From assembly GCA_947579665.1 (NCBI GenBank), contig CANPUZ010000047.1:310001-374000 (forward strand): a DNA stretch of 64,000 nt, in the 5' to 3' direction. The notes below the pieces were generated by a model. The model was not told where the DNA came from and ran no database searches. It saw nothing but the letters and a program-made list of their open reading frames with translations. This stretch comes from Sympetrum striolatum (taxonomy: Eukaryota > Arthropoda > Insecta > Odonata > Libellulidae). How positions within the stretch are numbered: the first letter of the stretch is position 1; every line of letters starts with the position of its first letter. The position numbers were made by a program, and so were the translations under genes. Of this stretch, positions 33,570 to 45,794 are shown one piece after another.

Positions 33570-33875
33570 ATTAAGCTAAGTCATCATTTACTAAGCGAAG
33601 TCATCGTAAACTAAGCGAACTAATCAATAACTAATCGGACTCAGCAGTTGGTAAGCGAACCAATCATAAGTCTAGTTCACTCAGCACACACTTGGCAAAC
33701 CTATCACTAAACTAATTCATCATAAACTAAGCGAATTCATCGCAAACTAAGCGCACTCAGCAGGTACTCAGCGAACCAATCATAAACTAAGCGCACTCAG
33801 CACACACTTACATGTGTGTAAAATACACCACTAAGCGAATTCATCACTAAGTAAGCGAAATCTATACTAAATCAA
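33570..33875 (-). repeat. CGCTTAG-family minisatellite
   Basis: About 14 monomers of the CTAAGCGAACTCATCATAAA type, opposite in orientation to the arrays before 31515. Confidence 0.85.
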
Positions 33876-33929
33876 TCAGCAAAATTCTCTTTTCTTAAAT
33901 GGGATAGAATTGTTAAAAGCCGACATTGG

Positions 33930-34090
33930 CGCAAATACATAATTGGGAATATTTATGTTCCAACAATCGGTCGTCAGGGAGACAATTACTTGAATTCGGT
34001 GAAATATTACGCAATTTTCGCTTATTTCGCCGTAGTTCTCGTAATTAGGATCGACAAAGTGTATTCCTTGAGCAGAATATGATCTGATGA
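33930..34090 (-). repeat. D1 tail fragment
   Basis: CCAACAATCGGTCGTCAGGG near 33960, then AT-rich tail text. The core is absent. Confidence 0.55.
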
Positions 34091-35062
34091 GGTCCCTTTC
34101 GAAACTGTTAGAGTTTGTTTAGTTTATAAATATACCAAAATCTCATTATTCATTAGATGAGACCAAAAGTTCAACAAAATATGTTGTATTTTTTAAGAGT
34201 GTTGGTTGTTGTTGGCAATTGTTTAAACTGCTGCTTAATTAGAGAGTCGGAGAGTTGTTGGCGTAAAAATATCCTCGGATCTATTTGGAAATGTGCTGTT
34301 TGTAGATAAGAGGATAATTGTTTATTGAGTGTTTTTTCATTGCTTTGAAGTTGTCTTCGTCAGCAGTTATCATTTTGTTCAAGAGTGTTTTTTTCTGGAA
34401 TTAGTTGTTAAGGCCCTACTGTTAATCTTTGATTAGTCGCGTCTAAATAAGTTACGTGATTAGACTCGTGGGGTGAAAATGACCCCAACATTCTCTGAAT
34501 TTAATTAAGACCCTTTTTAATTATAAATCAACTGATTCGATTTATCATAGTTCATAAATGATTCTTTAAAACAATAAAGCTAACTCTTTTAGCGAAATAT
34601 CTTTTTCCGTTAATTATTAATGAAATAAAATGTTTAAACATCCATCAAAATTGCAGTAAATTATATAATTGATATTTTTCCTGTAAAGATTTTAGGTAAG
34701 GGTTTCAAACTGTCGGAATATCTAGTATATGGTTTATTATTTTGATTTTCATTAGCGAAATTAAGATATGTTTAAAATGCCATCTGTCGGAAAATAATGA
34801 AAATTACATTTCACTCCCTTTGGAAAAATGTCAAATTATTAGGCAAAATTGAATTTTGGAATTTGTTTTACGAAACGTTTAGTTTTACGGGTTTTCGACT
34901 ATGACAAAGCGATTAGTAAATCATAATTATTTGATGAGTACCCTTATATAATCATAGATGATGATTAGTCGTAAAATTAATCCTTATTTTGTGTTATAAC
35001 GCACAGTTATATTACAGCTTTGAGATATTCTTTTTAGTTTATTCTATTAACAGTTTATCTCA
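34091..35062. other. AT-rich spacer
   Basis: Nothing recognised. Confidence 0.3.
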
Positions 35063-35340
35063 ACACTTACTAAGCGGATTCATCACGTACTTAGCGAACC
35101 CATTACTAAGCGAATTCATCATAAACTAAGCGTATGTAGCACATATCTAATTAGCATTAATTGAGCAGAATAATCGCATACTTTGCAAATTCATCAGTAA
35201 TCAATAGTTACATAAATAGATCGCCTTGGAAATATAAATGAAAGGATTATCGATGAGTTGATATACCGATACAAAATCAATCGATAGTATTATTACGAAG
35301 CGAAGTAATCATTAACTAAGCCGTCTCAACATACACTAGT
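35063..35340 (-). repeat. CGCTTAG-family minisatellite, degenerate
   Basis: Monomers at 35063-35190 and again at 35290-35330 (ACGAAGCGAAGTAATCATTA), separated by AT-rich text. Confidence 0.7.
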
Positions 35341-35749
35341 GTACTGTTTCGAACTTCACTTGCATTTCTTACGTAGATTGTTTGTCATGACCTAGCTTCG
35401 AACCAAGGAATAAGATGTCTTTATAGTTTTCGTTGAACTAAAGAAGAAATCCAACATTCAGCTAAAGAGTTTAATATGGATTCTTTTCTTTTTCGAAAAT
35501 TCATCCAATATAAGATATGCTAAGGAATTTCGTTTTTTTTCTGGTTCCCCTCTCTTCCGCCAGGTGGCAGTTTATTCCTTTTAATTGTGCATAAATCTCC
35601 CGTCAATTTTTTTTAAGCGCCCTCCTAAATATTGGCCTCTCCTGAGTCCATTCTGTGGTCCATTGAACTCAAGATTTACGAATTCATTTATTGGAACTGC
35701 TCTCAATTTAAAAAGGCGATTTACTTAGAGGAGTCATGCTAATGCTCCT
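35341..35749. other. Spacer with one B-box module
   Basis: Minus-strand module CCTAGCTTCGAACCAAGGA at about 35390-35408, with the same flank (TTTGTCATGACCTAG) as module five of the 2574 unit. Confidence 0.45.
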
Positions 35750-36535
35750 TTGACTTGTCTGAGCGAACTCAACGAGGACTAAGCGAACTAAGCACACTCT
35801 AAGCTGACTCAACGAACTCTCAGATGATGGAATCATATGCTCAGCGATCTCGTCGCTTAGTAAGCGGTCTCAGCCTACCTTAAGCTAATCATCACATATT
35901 TAGCAAACTAATCACTAAGCGATATAATCATATCCCAAGCAATCTCATCACATACTAAGAGTATTCATCATAAACTAAGCGCACTCATCAAATACTCAGC
36001 GGACTCAACGTATATTAAGCGGAAGTATCACATAGTTAGAAGGTCATCTCTATTGAAACTCGTGAACCAAGCGCACTTATCAGATACTCAGCGGATTCAT
36101 CACAAAGTGAACGCAGCACATACTGAGAGATCTCATCAGATACTAGGCGAACTCAGCAAATACTGAGCGGCCTCAACGTATGTTAAGCCAAATCATAACA
36201 TGTTTAGTGAACGCCTCATTAACTCTCATAGGCTAAGTTAAATCATCGCAGACTAAGCGGAATCATCATAAACTAAGCGATCTCAGCATATACCTAGCAA
36301 ACTCATCGCTAAGCGCACTCATCACTAAGCTAACTCATCTCTATGCTAACTCATCCATAATTTAACTCGTCACTAAGCTAACTCATCACTAAGCTAACTC
36401 ATCGCTAAGCGCACTCCTCATTAAGCTAACTCATCACTAAGCGAACACATCACTAAGCTAACTCATCACTAAGCGCATTCATCACTAAGCTGACTCATCA
36501 CTAATCTAACTCATCACTAAGGGAAGTCATCACCA
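35750..36535 (-). repeat. CGCTTAG-family minisatellite, longest minus-strand array
   Basis: About 40 monomers. In 36300-36520 the unit shortens to about 16 bp (ACTCATCACTAAGCTA), so period drift inside one array is visible. Confidence 0.88.
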
Positions 36536-36879
36536 CATTGTGCGTGTTCATTAAAAAGACAGATTTGAATCAAATAACATTAATTTAAAAACCATTTAAT
36601 GTAAGTATTTCCTTACGCAATGCTGACGTCATCTCCACAGACAGACAATTGAAGATCGGAGGAACTTCGGCGAACTTCTTATAGCGAAAGCGAAAGTTGC
36701 AATATAGAAAGTTTGGGGAGTTTTGAACTAATTCGGAATTTCGAGCGGCCATATTTAAGGCGAAGTTGAGAACTAAACTAAAGCGAACAACTGTAAAAGT
36801 TAGTTCGGGGAATTTCGCCTATCCCAACGTTTATCGCCTTAAACCTTAAAATATGAATCCATCTCTTTAAAGCTTCTTT
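36536..36879. other. Spacer between opposed minisatellites
   Basis: Contains a palindromic TGACGTCA at about 36623-36630, otherwise nothing recognised. Confidence 0.3.
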
Positions 36880-37160
36880 GTTTGCTTAGTATATGATGAG
36901 TCCGCTTAGAATACGCTTACACCGCTTATAATATGCTTATTCCGATTATAATATATTTATTTCGCTTATGATATGTTTAGTCCGTTTAGAATATACTTAG
37001 ACCGCTTAGAATATGTTTAGTTTGCTTAGTATATGATGAGTCCGCTTAGTATATGATGATTCCGCTTCGAATATGATGAGTCCGCTTAGTATATGATGAG
37101 GCCGCTAAGTATATGATGTGTGCGCTTAGTTTATGATGAGTTTGCGATACATACGCTGAG
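36880..37160 (+). repeat. CGCTTAG-family minisatellite
   Basis: About 13 monomers of the TATGATGAGTCCGCTTAGTA type, opposite in orientation to 35750-36535. Confidence 0.88.
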
Positions 37161-37479
37161 AGAATAACACTGACTTAATCCAAAGTTTGAATTCACACTA
37201 AGAAGGTCCTAAAATGAGCTTCCATTTTCTCCATTTGCACAGAGGAATGTAAATCTCTGGGATCGAACCAAGGACCTTTAGGAAAACCTTTAAATTCTCA
37301 TATTGCATTTATTTATTTATCTCTATTCACCTAAATGGTTTTATGTTTCCGTATTATTTGGGAAGGGATTTAAAAAAAGAATGATAATAACCGAAATGCA
37401 TTTAAATCGGGAGGAATTTGCATTGGCGTTGAGCTCAGGACCATTCGGTGTGACAGCTGTGGTATGGTTGTGATGAATC
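37161..37479. other. Spacer with one B-box module
   Basis: Minus-strand motif CTGGGATCGAACCAAGGAC at about 37257-37275. Confidence 0.45.
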
Positions 37480-37930
37480 CGCTGCTTATAAGTTGAATCC
37501 GCTTCCCCTATATACCAGCTGAATACAGCCCGTTGATTCTCTGAACGGGGAATGTACAAGTGGATTGAATTCTAAATTTTTATTAGTAAATACCCTTTAA
37601 TTATACACAACTTACATCCCATTCTATTCTGTACAGGGAAATGCGTGGATTCAACAATCGCATTGGTCGTCAGGGGGATGAGTTGTTTACAACCTTGAAA
37701 ATTTTGAAAAATTCACGCGTATTTTGTCGAATTTCTTCAAATTTCGATTCGAAAACTAAATTCCACGACCAAAATAAGAATTTACATTTAATTTCCGTTC
37801 TTTTGGTGCTTGTCTCGACTCTTTAAGACAATTCCTTTTAATTTAATTCTCCAAAAGAAACAAAACCTGCAACCGATGAAAGTTAAGTCTACGGGTATTC
37901 CTTATGGAAATTTATAAGAGCGATATCACA
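37480..37930 (-). repeat. D1 dispersed repeat, tail and core
   Basis: End block TATACCAGCTGAA near 37512, tail GGTCGTCAGGGGGATGAG near 37664, core TTCTTTTGGTGCTTGTCTCG near 37797. Stops shortly before the B-box part. Confidence 0.75.
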
Positions 37931-37974
37931 TCACATAAACATGCATTTCACATAACCTATGCCATCAGATAATT

Positions 37975-38075
37975 CATAGTTAGTGGTGATTAGTGCCCTA
38001 TGTTAATGATCAGTGCGCTTGGTTTATGGTTTATGCGCTCAGAATGTGATAAGCATACTTAGATAACGATTAAAA
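37975..38075 (+). repeat. CGCTTAG-family minisatellite, degenerate
   Basis: About five diverged monomers (GATCAGTGCGCTTGGTTTAT). Confidence 0.6.
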
Positions 38076-38859
38076 TACTCTTTTCCATTGTTAATCGAGA
38101 AAAATTGGCTGTTGAGGATTTGGTATTTTAAAATCTTCTAAAATCTGTAATTGGAGAAACCTCTTTTCATGCGATACAAAGTTATGCGCGAATACAAGAA
38201 AATGTTTTCAAGCATCACCCGGGCGGGATGGATAACCACGGAGGACCCAAAAGATGCGCTTAATTCTCACCTTTGTAATTCTTTGAGAATTTGTTTTTAG
38301 AAATCCCTTTAACGAGGGAACGTAGAACCCGAAATGCGAACAGAAGTCACGAATGCATTTCCTATACGTATTTTATCTTCTCCCTGACGATCCTTGGTTC
38401 GACTCCATTTACAACCCATCTTGCATTTCTAACGGGGACAATCTTATTTTAGGACCTTCCATACATCGACATCAAACTTAGGACTAAGTTAGTTTCCACC
38501 AGATATGCTATTTCTTCTTGCAGAAAGGTTCGAGAGCAGGCGTTCCTTATTCTCATTCTGTGGGATTGTTTTCATAATAAGCTGATAGTTTCCAAGCAAC
38601 AGATTACTCGTATTATACATAATTGTATGCTAATAAAGGTTCATAGTTCATTTCAAAATGTATATTTTAATTGAAATATGCAAATGGTAGATTTTTAATC
38701 GTAGTATAAACATCGTTAGAATATTGGATTGTACCTTAGAAATATGTTAATTTTAATATTTTTATATTTCAATTATCAATATCCAAAACATAGTGGTTTT
38801 ACTGCCGTAAAATGCCGACTTTTCTTCAACATACATTTCCCATTTATATTCGTACGAGA
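38076..38859. other. AT-rich spacer with one B-box module
   Basis: Plus-strand GATCCTTGGTTCGACTCC at about 38389-38406. Nothing else. Confidence 0.4.
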
Positions 38860-39160
38860 GTTCAACAATCGCCTTCGTCGTTAGGGAATTGTTTATGCCA
38901 ATTAATTCAAGCAAAAATTTCGTCATTTTTGTCTTAATTCTCTCAATTTTGACTCGAATACGATATTCTACGACCGAAATAAGAATCTTTGTTCAATTTC
39001 CTTTCTTTTGGTGTTCATCTCGATTTCGTACGACCATTATTTCTAATTTAATTCCGCGAAAGAAAAAATGTCTGCAATCGATCAAAACGAACTTTGCGTG
39101 CATTTCTCATGAGAGAGACGATTCGAGTCGTCCAGAGTCGAACCAATGATACTTAAGGAC
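38860..39160 (-). repeat. D1 dispersed repeat, tail, core and head
   Basis: Tail CCTTCGTCGTTAGGGAATTG near 38872, core CTTTCTTTTGGTGTTCATCT near 39000, head CAGAGTCGAACCAATGATAC near 39133. Confidence 0.8.
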
Positions 39161-39769
39161 GGACAAATATCAATAGGTAATATTCCAATACTACTTTGGA
39201 GCTTTTAAAGGTCTCCCATATAATTAATAATCCCATCCTATATCGGGAAGTGCATGAAATCAATGTTCGATAATTTCTCCCACTCCTTACGGGAGTTACT
39301 GGCATCGGATAGCTATCATATGAATATGTATAGGTTTGTGGTTTTAAATGAATCACAGTTCATATAAATGACGAATTTTCGATTTTACTTCGACTATTCA
39401 ATCTCTCGATTCAACTACGAGGATTGCGAAGTCTGTAGCGTACGGTGGCGCCGCGCTTAACCTCGACGGCGAGCGGGGGAACCAAAAAGTAGCGAAGAGC
39501 AAAACAAACTACGATCAATAATGCGAAGTTTGAGATTGCGGGAATGGTGGGTGTTTCAGAACGAATTTGAGACATAAAGCACATTCCTTGAGATCCATCT
39601 TGCGCATTGAAACACTTAAAAGGTGATTGAAATTATAGAGATTTATTTCCGAATATTTAGGATAAAAAAGGATTTTTGGTTTAGTTATACAAAAATAGTA
39701 CAATTGTTTTATTCTAATCCTTATATTCCGTCAAAAGACTTCTGATAACATTCGGAATCGTATTTGCTG
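39161..39769. other. Spacer
   Basis: A short GC-rich patch (about 39430-39490) carries GGTGGCGCCGCG. No gene recognised. Confidence 0.3.
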
Positions 39770-40080
39770 TTAATGATTTGTGCGATTAGTTTATGATTAG
39801 TGTGCTTAGTTTATGATTTTTGCGCTTAGTTTATCATTAAGTCGATAAGCAATAGATTAGTGGGCTTTGTTTATGATTTTTGCGATAAGCTTGTGATTAG
39901 TGTGCTTTATTTTTGATTTTTGCGCTTAGTTTATGATTTGTACACCGTGTTCATGATTTTTCCGCTAAGTTCATCATAAAGTCGATAAGAATGTGATTAT
40001 TTAGCTTAGTTAATGACTTATGCGATAAGTTTGTGATTAGTGTGCTTAATTTATGATTTGTGCGCTCAGTTTTTGATGTT
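39770..40080 (+). repeat. CGCTTAG-family minisatellite
   Basis: About 15 monomers such as GATTAGTGTGCTTAGTTTAT and GATTTTTGCGCTTAGTTTAT. Confidence 0.85.
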
Positions 40081-40171
40081 CATTGAGATGCCCAATTCAA
40101 TTTATACTTTTCGTGCAGAAAGAAAAAAGATTTTGGTTATAATTCTGATGTGCTATATTTATATATGTATG

Positions 40172-40740
40172 TATGTATACCAGCTGAAGCGCCTTTTGAT
40201 TCCTTTCATTGAATATATAAGTAGATTAAATTCTAAAGTTTTCAGTCAATGCAATGAGGAAATACCCTTTAATTATACAAAACTTAAAATCCCATTTTAT
40301 TCTATTACAAATGCAATTGGATTCAACAATCGAATTTGGTCGTCAGGGGGACGAGTTGTTTAATACCTCAAAGATATTGCAAAAATAACGCGTATTTTGT
40401 CGAAATTCTCGTCATTTCTATTCTAAAACCATAAACCACCACTACAATAATAATGTATATTCACATTCCTTTAATATGGTGTTTGTCTCGACTCTTTGAG
40501 ACAATTCCTTCTAATTTAATTCTCCAAAATAAATGAAGACTGCAACCGATAAAAGCGAAGTTCTCGTGTATTCCATATGGAAACTTATCCGAGCGATCTT
40601 GGTTCGAACCCAGCAGAATTATCACATGAAAATGCAACGGTGTTTCCTTTCTGATCCCAGAGAACACTTCTGCAAAGTTTGAAGCAAACGGTTTGGACTG
40701 AAATCGAAGACACGAACCCACAGAATTACTGCGGAGTATT
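40172..40740 (-). repeat. D1 dispersed repeat, full-length reference copy
   Basis: A complete copy of about 570 bp, bounded on the left by TATATGTATGTATGTATAC. Order: TATACCAGCTGAAGCGCC (40176), TCCCATTTTATTCTATTA, tail TTGGTCGTCAGGGGGACGAG (about 40336), degenerate core (about 40470), GATCTTGGTTCGAACCCAGC (about 40596), end block with CACAGAATTACTG (about 40719). It has no open frame. Confidence 0.8.
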
Positions 40741-41384
40741 TAGAGACGATCGAATTCCATTGAATTCTAAGCCAATTCAACGTGTTATTTAGACGATTTA
40801 GGAAACAACGAAGTAAGTAATCGTGAACTAAGCGATCTAAACGTATTATAAGCGAACTAAATATAAAAAAGAATCATTTAATAAGGATATTCAACATATT
40901 TCGAGCGGAGTTACACAATGTCAGACAACCCAAGTGGACATGTAATTCGCAATATAAACTTATCTTTAGTAATACTGACTTTTAAGTACCACAAAATAGT
41001 GATTTATTTTATATGCTAATAAAGGACTTTGGTGGTGTTTTACACATTTGCAGGACATCTCTAATTCAGTCAAACTCAATTGGAGCCGAAATTTATGATA
41101 TAATTCGAAATGAATTGGAGTTGAATTTAGCGCAAAAATAGAAAGGAAAAAACGTGTTGTCTGCTTAAAACATCTAACATTCAATGTTTGGAAGTCGCTG
41201 AAAAGGGTTTTACAGATTCATACGTGGAATTGTGGATTTATTCCAATCCTACGAATATAAATTCAAACCTGCGTACGTTTGTGGCCGCAAAAGTCGAAAA
41301 ATCACTCGGTCGATTGACTTGAAATTTAAGCACAACGTTGCATTCAAATACGAGAGTGTTTCTGTTTTAAAGCATTTTGACATT
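40741..41384. other. Spacer; D4 fragment at 41255-41365
   Basis: AT-rich. The D4 fragment carries GGTCGATTGAC and GAATACGAGAGTG-like text matching 20990-21040. Confidence 0.4.
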
Positions 41385-41700
41385 TAGTCCTTGGTTCGAT
41401 TCCAGACGAGTCAAAGCATTTCCATAAGAAATGCACGTAGAGTTCGTTTTTGCCGCTGCAGACTTCGTTTATTCTGCAAAATTAAATTAGAAAGAATGGT
41501 CGTACGATATTGAGACAAGCACCAGTAGAAGAGGAAATGAATGAAAAATCTTATTTTGGTTGAGTGTTATTATTTTCGAATTGAATTATCGAGATTTTAC
41601 ACGAAATACAGGATATTTTATTGAAATTTTGAGGGTGTAAACAACCGGTCCCCCTGACGACAAATGACATTGTTGGATCCAAAATCCTGCATATTTGCAG
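41385..41700 (+). repeat. D1 dispersed repeat
   Basis: Head TCCTTGGTTCGATTCCAGAC near 41390, degenerate core GCACCAGTAGAAGAGGAAAT near 41519, tail CCCCCTGACGACAAATG near 41651. Confidence 0.72.
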
Positions 41701-42029
41701 TTGTATTAATGCATAAATGTATTTTATAGACGTACCCTTTCATTCGAAAATAGAGAATAGAAAAGTGATTTCTTTGGTTTGAAATGTTTTAATGTCGAGA
41801 TTGACCTTTTTTATATATTCGTGGTCCTGGATAGAGAGGCTATTGGGCAGAGTGAATGCTCATGCGTAGAGCGAGGGCCCAATGGAATTCCTCTTAAGAT
41901 TCCTTCCTTCTGAGGACACACCCACTTGGAGATTGAGTTCATCCGAGTTGCCATGTCGACTGTTCAATCCGTGTTGTTTTTAAATACTCGATCTCACAGA
42001 AGAAGTGGTCAGATACCTGAATATCAATT
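41701..42029. other. Spacer
   Basis: Nothing recognised. Confidence 0.3.
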
Positions 42030-42115
42030 ACAAAGCATACTCATCACTTACTAAGCGAACTCATCAATGACTAAGCATACTCATCACTTATTAAGCATAC
42101 TTATCACTTACTAAA
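42030..42115 (-). repeat. CGCTTAG-family minisatellite, short
   Basis: Four monomers of the TACTCATCACTTACTAAGC type. Confidence 0.75.
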
Positions 42116-42524
42116 TTAAAAGTGAAAGCAAGCAATAAAAATATAGATTTCAACATTACTACTATTACAACATAGGCTTCTGTTTACAATAAATACGGAG
42201 AAAGTGTTTCCGCATCAGATTTTTATGTCTATTTTGATTGGAATGCATCTTAATGAAGAATCTTCCGGAATTATAAATTTTTTTCAGAATAAACCGCATG
42301 GCTTGCTTTAATTGCTAAAATAAATGAACTTTTACTTCATTATTTGGAATGATCTGAGAAAATACTAATAATATTTATAAATTTATAATAATAAAATAAA
42401 TAATAAAAAAGATCTCTATGTTACAGTCACGACGAGTCGAAAACTTCTCTACTCTGTTGCAAACGGAAATTAGACAAATGTGGACATTTCCACCTTCTAG
42501 GTAAATGAACCATAAAGAACATTG

Positions 42525-42720
42525 GAATTGCAGCCATGCATTTCAAATGGTAGAGCCACCTGGTCTCGAACCCGGGATATTCTGGAAGACGCGAATATAT
42601 ACAAATACATAAGAAGTCAATGTATCCTCGAACGTGGGCAGTCTGCGTCACTGTGAGATTCAGTGGGAAAATGTCCAGTCAGTGGGCTTAAATAGAGTTC
42701 TTATGTCTAACAAAAGACGA
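42525..42720 (-). repeat. Dispersed repeat D3, partial
   Basis: GGTAGAGCCACCTGGTCTCG then AACCCGGGATA (about 42550-42580), followed by the TCACTGTGAGATTCAG block shared with 22620 and 47500. Confidence 0.65.
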
Positions 42721-43713
42721 AACACGAACGAAAAAGGTAATTAAAAACAAGAAAAATATGTACTAAAAACAAACAAATAGAAATAAAATAAAAACAACTA
42801 AACTGAAACAAATCGAAAAACAAAAGAAAAACTAAAGAAGAAAAGAAAAAGGGAAGAAAGTAAACAATATTGGAGGATCTTAAAACAAAAAGCAATCTAA
42901 AAAACAGTTCAAACTGAATATTTATCATTAATGAATCAACATTTCTCCAATAGTAACTTTTTTGGCATTTGATGAGGCTTACGAAGGCAGATGAAGAGTG
43001 TGGTATTTCTCTCCCGTTTTCCTCTCCAATCTTACATGGCGGAACGTGCAAGCAACAGTCTACTCGTATTTATGTATTTAACGCAGTGAATACATCCATA
43101 AATAATGGATATTTTGGGAGCTTAGTTAAAGAAAGCAACCATTTTCGATGTCCCGGGTTCGATTCCCGGCCCCGCCTGACTTTTTCAAAATCCGATTCAT
43201 CTTGGAATCGGTTGTACGAGTGACCGTTTTTCTTTCCAAATTCCATTACTTCTAAGTGCTCAATCACAGCGGAGACAATTCCGTTTAAATATTAATTATC
43301 GTTTTCATATAAAATTATGTGATTAACACTTTTGCTTAGAAAACCGAAATTTTTTTCTATTTTTCTTTTCGCTCTATTTTTAGTGATTAAATATCAAATT
43401 AAAATACTGCAACAAAGTTATGCGAAGTTTTACTGTACTTTTGTTTGTAGCTTTGACAGCATTTATACGAACGGCAGGAAATTATAATATCTAAATCATC
43501 GATAAAATTTCCGCATTAATTTATTGAAAGCAATATTTATGTATAATGTTTCCTTTTTAAAACGTTGATTTCGATGTGAATATTTCTCTCTGGATATTTA
43601 ACTTTTAAGTTACCATTCTGTCATCTTTTTTATATTTTTCCGAAGTTGGAACTTTGTTATTTAAATTATTATTTTTACGTATGTTTTACGATCGTGGATT
43701 TAGTTTTCCAGTG
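42721..43713. other. Spacer with A-rich segment and a tRNA-like T arm
   Basis: Bases 42720-42850 are A-rich low complexity; the hydrophobic minus-strand frame there is compositional. At about 43110-43176 a tRNA-like stretch has the T arm CCGGG-TTCGATT-CCCGG with a perfect five-pair stem, but no acceptor pairing. It is probably a SINE head. Confidence 0.4.
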
Positions 43714-43850
43714 TACTCATCACTTACTAAGCGCACTCATCACTCGCTTAGACTACTCATTACTTACTAAGCGCACTATACACTTTTATAAGCATACTCA
43801 TCTCTTACTAAGCGCACTCATCACCTACTAAGCACACTAATCACTATATA
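43714..43850 (-). repeat. CGCTTAG-family minisatellite
   Basis: About seven monomers of the CTTACTAAGCGCACTCATCA type. Confidence 0.85.
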
Positions 43851-44330
43851 TGTATGTTTTTTGTTTAGTTCAATTAGTTTAAATACTTTTTATTTACTTT
43901 CCGATTTGTTTGTTTTTGTCTTTAAATTGTTTTTTGTTGAAATTTCTTGTTTTTCAATTTGTTTGCTATTTTTTCGGTATCGCTTTATTTTTCAATTTGC
44001 TTATTTAGTAGTTAATATTTTTATTAGCAATTATTCGTTGTCTTTTTTATCATTGTAATTTGATTTTTCAATTAGTTGTATTCTTAAATAAGTATATAAA
44101 TTAATATTTTGGTTTTTGTTTTTTTTTCAATTCGATTTTTTAGTTTCTTCATTTTTTTCGTAAAATCATTCATTTTCATGTTTTTTTTTCCTTTTATTTT
44201 TCCTTTTTTTCAACGAGTAACATTATAAAAAGTTTTTTCTATTCAATAAGTTTATCAGTATTAATTTATTTTTCCTTTTCCAGATTTATTTTATCGTTTC
44301 TATCTTGTTTTGTCTCAAACCTGGTTGCTA
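43851..44330. other. T-rich low-complexity spacer
   Basis: Long T-rich text with recurring TTTTTCAATTTG-like pieces. No gene. Confidence 0.35.
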
Positions 44331-44960
44331 GGATACCTATTCTCTTCCTACGCAACCCCAATCGAATTCACCTTCCCCCCCTTTACTTGCGCTTTTCGCC
44401 TATCTTTTGTTTGACCTACACCCGAAAACTTCCCCCGTATAGGAATTCCCCCCTTATTTCGGTAGCAAAAGGGGGGAGAGTCCTGATTGGTTGGTTGGGG
44501 GAGGGGTCGGGAAGAGGGCTCTCTGCTTCTCTCCCCTTTTAGTTCACAACCAACTCCCTTTCACTCCACATCACTCTCTCTCTTCCGCGAAGTTTTTGGT
44601 TCCCCGATCGGCCGAGCGGAGGAGCCACGTGTCAAAGAACTTTTGTCGCGATTTGGAGTGGATTATTCGCGAAGACTGTTATTGCAAACTCTCAACTGAT
44701 TTTGGTGCGATTTGGAACACCCTGGTGCGTGAGTGATTATCGTGAATTAAGAACTTCGATTTTCGTCCGCAACTTTCGTGAATTCCGTGCTTCGACTGTT
44801 TAATTCGGTGATTTTTCGAATTGAAATTTAATTATTTACGCAATTTGGTGTTGTTTTGGTGTCCACCCTTTGTGAATTGGTGTCCCAGTGTTTATTCTAC
44901 CTGTAACCTTGACTACCACGGCTATTCTTGTGCTAAATCTCACGTTGTGAACGAATAGAT
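44331..44960 (+). other. GC-richer stretch, possible promoter/5'-UTR or LTR remnant
   Basis: Composition shifts to C-rich and then mixed (44331-44900), with CTCTCTCTCTTCCGCG and a pyrimidine-rich block near 44570-44590. Two overlapping short frames are not convincing as protein. I cannot decide between a gene 5' end, a solo LTR or another repeat. Confidence 0.3.
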
Positions 44961-45019
44961 GTAAATAAATGCGTTGCCATGACTTTTACGCTGTCTGCCA
45001 ACGTTACCTGCGTACCTGA

Positions 45020-45410
45020 TAGTATTTCTGATGACTATGCTGAGTAAGTGATGAGTATGTTTATTAAGTGATGAGAGCGCTAAGAATCCGATGACTATGT
45101 TTAGTTTGTGATGGGTGCGCTTAGTAAGTGCTGAGTATGCAAAGAATCCCATGACTATGCTTAGAAAAGTGATGAGTATGCTTAGTAAGTGATTAGTCCG
45201 CTAGGTGTGTTCTTAGTCTGTTTATTACGTCATAATGTTGCTTAAAAAATGATTAGTTCGCTTTTTAAGTGCTTTGTCTCCGCTTAGCAAGTGATGACTT
45301 CGGTTAGCAAGTGATGAGTCCGCTTAGAGTACGATTGATAAGTAAGTGCCAAGTTTATCTAGTAAATGATGAATTTGCTTATAATTATTGGAGAATGCTT
45401 AGTAAGTGAT
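45020..45410 (+). repeat. CGCTTAG-family minisatellite
   Basis: About 18 monomers of the AAGTGATGAGTATGCTTAGT type. Confidence 0.85.
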
Positions 45411-45419
45411 TTTTTTGTA

Positions 45420-45600
45420 ATTGAATTTGCGATAATTTTGATGAAATAATCGGTAATTTTGTGAAATTTCGATATTCTAAACAACTCTTGGCAACTAATC
45501 GCATTGTTGAATCCAAACTCATAAATTTTACTATAAGAGCAAAAAATGTATGATTTCCTTCTTTCATTGGTTCTATGTGTTCAAGTGTTTGTTACCGTTT
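45420..45600 (+). repeat. D1 tail fragment
   Basis: AT-rich tail and AATCGCATTGTTGAATCC near 45500. Core absent. Confidence 0.5.
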
Positions 45601-45794
45601 CTCTGATCGAATTAGTGTTTCCATGGCGATCGTACTATTATTGAGTGCGTAATACGGACCCGAAATTCCACTGTTTCATTTGATAGCGATGGAGACTTTG
45701 AATTCTGAAGTTTGCTACACACATTCGTATCCGTTAATTTATTATAAGATGTAAAAATAATATCGAAAATATGCAGTTCTCTTTTTAAAATTAG

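Noticed and set aside
42707..43051. Hydrophobic minus-strand frame resembling a membrane protein
   Set aside because: Its Phe- and Leu-rich composition comes from an A-rich low-complexity stretch; there is no conserved motif.
44487..44736. Two overlapping 70-80-aa frames in a GC-richer stretch
   Set aside because: They lie in different frames with no domain and no supporting splice or homology signal. Kept only as an unassigned region.
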